DNA from: G963556115 sp963675945
GTDB taxonomy: Bacteria > Planctomycetota > SZUA-567
Length of the DNA stretch: 64,000 nt
Assembly: GCA_963675945.1 (NCBI GenBank)
Contig: OY780932.1
Location: 2,232,001 to 2,296,000, forward strand
Direction of reading: 5' to 3'
In this document: one piece after another, positions 63,285-64,000 of the stretch
How positions within the stretch are numbered: the first letter of the stretch is position 1
Layout of the letters: every line of letters begins with the position of its first letter
Position numbers and translations under genes: made by a program
Notes under the pieces: generated by a model
Database searches by the model: none
What the model was told of the DNA's origin: nothing
Seen by the model: the letters and a program-made list of their open reading frames with translations, nothing else

Positions 63285-63572
63285 ATGAGAAAATCGTATA
63301 CAGCAGAATTTAAAGCGAAAGTTGCTCTTGAAGCAACAAAAGGGGATAAGCCATTATTTGAGCTGGCATCCAAGTATGACGTTCATCCGAATCAAATTCG
63401 TCAATGGAAGAAAGAGCTTCTGAATAATCTGCCTGATATTTTCTCTGGTAAGAAAACGAAACAGGAGAAGCAACAGGAGCATAACGAAGCAAAGTTATTC
63501 GAAGAAATCGGTCGTCTCAAGGTTGAGGTAGACTGGCTCAAAAAAAAATCTGATGAGCTTGGGATTCTCTGA
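63285..63572 (+). CDS. IS3-family transposase OrfA
   Basis: 95 residues, homologous to the OrfA at 14209: MRKSYTAEFKAKVALEATKG, VHPNQIRQWKKELLNNLPDI and a zipper helix (LFEEIGRLKVEVDWLKKKSD). A run of nine A (63540-63548) near its end is the expected -1 frameshift site into orfB. AAGGAG precedes the ATG. Confidence 0.92.
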   Translation: MRKSYTAEFKAKVALEATKGDKPLFELASKYDVHPNQIRQWKKELLNNLPDIFSGKKTKQEKQQEHNEAKLFEEIGRLKVEVDWLKKKSDELGIL

Positions 63573-63664
63573 ACGCAAGGCACTGATTAATAATTTGGCT
63601 GTAAATATTTCAATCAGCAGACAATGTGAATTACTCGGTGTGTCCAGATCTACTTATTATTATG
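63553..63664 (+). pseudogene. IS3-family OrfB, N-terminal fragment
   Basis: An ATG at 63553 inside orfA opens SLGFSERKALINNLAVNISI, then SRQCELLGVSRSTYYY, which is the HTH_21 start of OrfB. The reading is broken at 63665 by the end of an IS481-type element, so no catalytic part remains on this side. Confidence 0.85.
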
Positions 63665-64000
63665 TGTGTGATTCATAGACATCATTTCACTTTTTAAATG
63701 CATGTTTTTTTAGCAAAATGCTATTTCTGCGATATTCTATTTCTGTATTAAATTTGATTGAGACTTCTTCTTGTAAAGGAGTCTCATACATCAATTCAAT
63801 GTACTTTTCAACTGGAGTTTTACCGTTTAGACTACTGTGAGGACGCTCCCAATTGTAGTAATGCTGCCATTCTGCTAAGGGTAGATCAAGACTTTCTATA
63901 CTGTGTTTTGTTAAATCAATGGTTGAATAGAATTCTTCAATATCAGTTTTTTGAGATCTTTCTACTTTACCATTAAGATGAGGAGATGCAGGGCGAATAG
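63665..64000 (-). mobile_element. IS481-type element running off the right edge
   Basis: Its end TGTGTGATTCATAGAC... at 63665 is inserted into orfB of the IS3 element. The same end sequence occurs alone at 25740 and, in part, at 37912, so this element or its relatives have moved or recombined elsewhere in the window. It holds the transposase gene on the minus strand. Confidence 0.85.
63687..64000 (-). CDS. IS481-family transposase, C-terminal part
   Basis: About 104 codons visible, with the N-terminus beyond the edge. RPASPHLNGKVERSQKTDIE contains the catalytic Glu region, and WQHYYNWERPHSSLNGKTPV is the conserved C-terminal block of IS481-type transposases. The stop codon lies within the terminal repeat region. 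It is only distantly similar to the transposase at 24512. Confidence 0.88.
   Translation of the reverse strand, partial: IRPASPHLNGKVERSQKTDIEEFYSTIDLTKHSIESLDLPLAEWQHYYNWERPHSSLNGKTPVEKYIELMYETPLQEEVSIKFNTEIEYRRNSILLKKHAFKK

Larger units (their letters stand above)
63204..63664 (+). mobile_element. IS3-family element interrupted by an IS481-type element (left part)
   Basis: The left end TGGTCTAAAG at 63204 and the GGTGGA block inside match the ends of the IS3 element at 13253, so the two are related but not identical. It encodes orfA and the start of orfB, then is cut at 63665 by another element. The remainder should lie beyond the right edge. Confidence 0.88.

Noticed and set aside
1..64000. 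CRISPR arrays, rRNA genes, phage genes or restriction-modification systems
   Set aside because: No regularly spaced direct repeats and no such gene families were seen.

Overview
The window looks like the chromosome of a Gram-negative bacterium. Evidence for this: an RND efflux pump, a periplasmic DegP/HtrA protease, a lipoprotein, and several large exported proteins. Large SEL1-repeat proteins, a type-I-secretion-style calcium-binding protein and many insertion sequences would suit a PVC-type lineage such as Lentisphaerota, but this is only a guess; no rRNA or other phylogenetic marker was used.

Layout. 1-3.7 kb: AraC regulator (cut by the left edge) divergent from a short-chain dehydrogenase and a YqhD-type alcohol dehydrogenase, probably aldehyde detoxification, then a CoA-binding protein. 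3.9-10 kb: MarR-controlled RND efflux operon with a flavodoxin-like protein and a TetR regulator; a near-identical operator occurs twice, and the first copy sits on a promoter that implies a leaderless MarR transcript. 10.8-12.3 kb: FGGY sugar kinase. 13.2-14.6 kb: complete IS3-family element between a good promoter and a six-gene export operon (14.6-24.3 kb: two giant SEL1 proteins, LPP20/FlgT-like proteins, a CsgG/FlgT-like protein, a small lipoprotein). 24.3-27.1 kb: nested IS debris (IS481 inside an IS256 remnant, next to a decayed IS3 element). 27.6-37.9 kb: guanidine/urea nitrogen operon (NitT/TauT-type ABC transporter, NikR-like regulator, two DUF1989 proteins, biotin carboxylase, allophanate hydrolase), then tRNA-Gln(CTG) on the minus strand. 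38.5-40.1 kb: htrA.

40.4-52.4 kb is the most original part. Two complete ribose-class (CUT2) sugar ABC transporters lie beside a sigma54-type response regulator and, directly after it, a protein fusing a decayed RbsA-type ATPase domain to a PAS-like/histidine-kinase module. A sigma54 promoter and paired TATACA-type upstream sites lie in the divergent intergenic region, so this is probably a transporter-derived two-component system that controls its own sugar transporter. One permease also carries a long charged coiled-coil tail.

52.4-64 kb: glycosyltransferase, PHP phosphoesterase, gltX, a nucleotidyltransferase-like/methyltransferase fusion, a membrane-anchored coiled-coil protein with mreB, plsC, a calcium-binding secreted protein, a GyrI-like protein, and an IS3 element whose orfB is broken by an IS481-type element that runs off the right edge.
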